From contig NZ_JAIWOU010000001.1 of assembly GCF_021295395.1 (NCBI RefSeq), forward strand, positions 623,001 through 687,000: 64,000 nt of DNA, given 5' to 3'. A model generated the notes under the pieces. That model did no database searches, was not told where the DNA came from, and saw only the letters and a list, made by a program, of their open reading frames with translations. Shown one piece after another: positions 62,708 to 64,000 of the stretch; positions within the stretch are counted from its first letter, which is position 1; each line of letters opens with the position of its first letter. Source of the stretch: Komagataeibacter sp. FNDCR2. Lineage in GTDB: Bacteria > Pseudomonadota > Alphaproteobacteria > Acetobacterales > Acetobacteraceae. A program made the translations under genes and the position numbers.

Positions 62708-63571
62708 ATGAAAGATGTCATGACACCCGCACCCACAAATTTGCGCCAGATCCTGCTTGCCGCCACATCCCGCCTGCGTGAGGCCGGGATCGATGCCCCA
62801 CAGCGCGAGGCCCGCCTGCTGGCCGCGCACGCCGCCGGGACCGACCTGGCCGGCCTGCTGCGCATCGACACGCTGCCCGCCCCGGCGATTGATGCCTTTA
62901 CCCATGCGCTCGCGCGCCGCCTGCGCCATGAACCGATGGCCTATATTACCGGACGGGCCGGTTTCTGGTCGCTCGACCTGGAAGTCTCTCCCCACACCCT
63001 GATCCCGCGCGCCGATACCGAAACCCTGATCGAAGCCGTGCTGGACCATCTGCCCGATCACGACGCCCCACTGCGCGTGCTGGACATCGGCACCGGCACG
63101 GGCTGCCTCATGCTGGCGGTGCTGGCGGAATATCCACGGGCCTGGGCAATCGGGACCGACCTTGCGCCACAGGCCGCGGGCCTGGCCGCGCGTAACGCCA
63201 TTCGTAACGGACTGGGCGCGCGCTGCGCCACATTATGCTGCAACTGGGCCGATGCGCTCACGGAGCCGTTCGATCTTGTACTGAGCAACCCGCCCTACAT
63301 CCCGCATGGCGACCTGGCCGGGCTCATGCCCGATGTGGTGAACCACGAACCCGCCCGGGCGCTGGATGGGGGGCAGGACGGGCTGGTCGCCTATCGCGCG
63401 CTGGCTGACGTATTGCCCGATCTCCTGGCGCCGGGTGGAATCGCGGTGCTGGAACTGGGGATAGGGCAGGGGGACAGTGTATCGGGGCTCATGCGCGCGG
63501 CCGGGCTGGAAGTGGCGGAAATACGCCCCGATCTGGGGGGAATAGGGCGCGCGCTGGTCGTGAAAAAATAA
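62708..63571 (+). CDS. prmC: Peptide chain release factor N5-glutamine methyltransferase
   Basis: A 287-residue enzyme methylating the GGQ glutamine of release factors. The catalytic LSNPPYIP (about 195-202), the SAM motif VLDIGTGTGCLMLAVL (about 124-139), and the substrate-loop block HEPMAYITGRAGFWSLDLEV are family-typical. The ATG at 62708 is preferred; 62720 is an alternative. Functional link to prfA upstream. Confidence 0.95.
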   Translation: MKDVMTPAPTNLRQILLAATSRLREAGIDAPQREARLLAAHAAGTDLAGLLRIDTLPAPAIDAFTHALARRLRHEPMAYITGRAGFWSLDLEVSPHTLIPRADTETLIEAVLDHLPDHDAPLRVLDIGTGTGCLMLAVLAEYPRAWAIGTDLAPQAAGLAARNAIRNGLGARCATLCCNWADALTEPFDLVLSNPPYIPHGDLAGLMPDVVNHEPARALDGGQDGLVAYRALADVLPDLLAPGGIAVLELGIGQGDSVSGLMRAAGLEVAEIRPDLGGIGRALVVKK

Positions 63572-63836
63572 TTTGGCAGAAAGAACGGTGCGGGCTATAT
63601 TGGGGAAGTGCAGGGCAGACGGAAGGCGGATTAATGGCCGTTCCACTCCCGCGCGATCGATCCCGATTGCAAAATAGAAAAACTGGCAAAATGAACCATG
63701 ATGGTTCCGCCGTGGTTCAGGGATCCGTGTCCGGTGTTGCGCCGGGCCACCAACAGGCAACAGACGGGACGGGCAGACCGCCCCACGGTCCAGGGCAGCG
63801 CCAGCGACCGGCAACAGGAAAGTGCTGCGACAGCTT
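63572..63836. other. Spacer between prmC and DUF4167 gene
   Basis: A 265-bp spacer. Short open frames on both strands lack recognisable motifs and overlap the DUF4167 start, so I treat it as promoter sequence for the next gene. Confidence 0.35.
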
Positions 63837-64000
63837 ATGAACATGAAACGCATGCGAGGCCGTCACCATCGTTCGGGCGGCAGCAATGGCGGAAGCGTAC
63901 GCCATAATAATGGCCAGATCCCGTTGAACCGCAACCATGTCTTTGACAGTAATGGGCCTGACCTGCGTGTACGCGGCACAGCGCAGCAACTGTTTGAAAA
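63837..64000 (+). CDS. DUF4167 protein (3' truncated by window end)
   Basis: The visible 54 residues start MNMKRMRGRHHRSGGSNGG and continue with an Asn/Arg-rich stretch and the conserved core NHVFDSNGPDLRVRGTAQQ, which is diagnostic of DUF4167 (alphaproteobacterial RNA-binding-like proteins, basic and Gly/Asn rich). The C-terminal part lies beyond the window. It follows prmC on the same strand, as in other alphaproteobacteria. Confidence 0.85.
   Translation, partial: MNMKRMRGRHHRSGGSNGGSVRHNNGQIPLNRNHVFDSNGPDLRVRGTAQQLFE

Noticed and set aside
63634-63840. 68-residue plus-strand frame before the DUF4167 gene
   Set aside because: No motif and it runs into the DUF4167 start; promoter sequence is the simpler reading.
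1-64000. CRISPR array, prophage, complete insertion sequence or rRNA operon
   Set aside because: No regularly spaced repeats, phage structural genes, full transposase with inverted repeats or rRNA sequence was recognised on either strand.

Overview
The window is a high-GC chromosomal segment of an alphaproteobacterium, most likely an acetic acid bacterium (Acetobacteraceae, Komagataeibacter/Gluconacetobacter-like). This rests on gene content and protein style: GatCAB, a Fur/Mur-type Fur without CxxC pairs, CobS/CobT next to a J-domain protein and BolA, a tandem cold-shock-domain protein, a DUF4167 protein, dihydroxyacetone kinase beside a MIP channel, and a full set of genes for making UDP-glucose. 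Genus is inference. Codon use from about 3 kb onward is uniform and strongly GC-biased.

Layout. 1-3037 is accessory: the tail of a membrane protein and a GT2 glycosyltransferase in moderate GC, then an AT-rich orphan two-TM protein, then about 745 bp of debris with a possible IS3 transposase scrap and a decayed initiator-tRNA-like sequence. This region abuts the 3' end of a complete tRNA-Ser(GCT), the usual arrangement for a tRNA-targeted island. 3.2-10 kb: gatCAB, divergent ruvX, a MIP channel and dihydroxyacetone kinase. 10.4-16 kb: pgm, a small membrane protein, fur with a Fur-box-like site, an uncharacterised gene, bfr with its terminator, and mtnK. 16-20 kb: hsdM and hsdS of a type I methyltransferase, separated by an AI-2E family permease and with no hsdR in the window.

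20-30 kb: a MATE exporter, serA, hisN, a cytochrome c, kdsB-pheA, dapA-smpB, a double cold-shock protein and an AcuR-like TetR regulator. 30-38 kb: recG, sdhE-mfd, a secreted protein and an SBF-like transporter. 38-46 kb: a PLP decarboxylase, cobS-cobT, a J-domain protein, bolA-lolA, lipB and tRNA-Leu(GAG). 46-64 kb: galU with a phosphohexomutase, a DUF3553 protein, moaA, a methyltransferase, comF, grxC, DUF1178, DUF2147, a lactonase, ubiG, lysC, an FMN oxidoreductase, a RodZ-like protein, ispG, hisS, prfA, a secreted protein, prmC and a DUF4167 protein cut by the window end.

How genes work together. Pgm and GalU convert glucose-6-phosphate through glucose-1-phosphate to UDP-glucose, the precursor of cellulose and other polysaccharides. 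The second phosphohexomutase is translationally coupled to galU, and an FNR/CRP-like palindrome lies upstream. The MIP channel and dihydroxyacetone kinase could form an uptake and phosphorylation pair for glycerol or dihydroxyacetone. fur, a Fur box, an unknown gene and bfr form a small iron locus. prfA and prmC (release factor and its methyltransferase) are close together. Several cassettes are coupled by 4-base stop/start overlaps. I see no CRISPR array, complete insertion sequence, prophage or rRNA operon.
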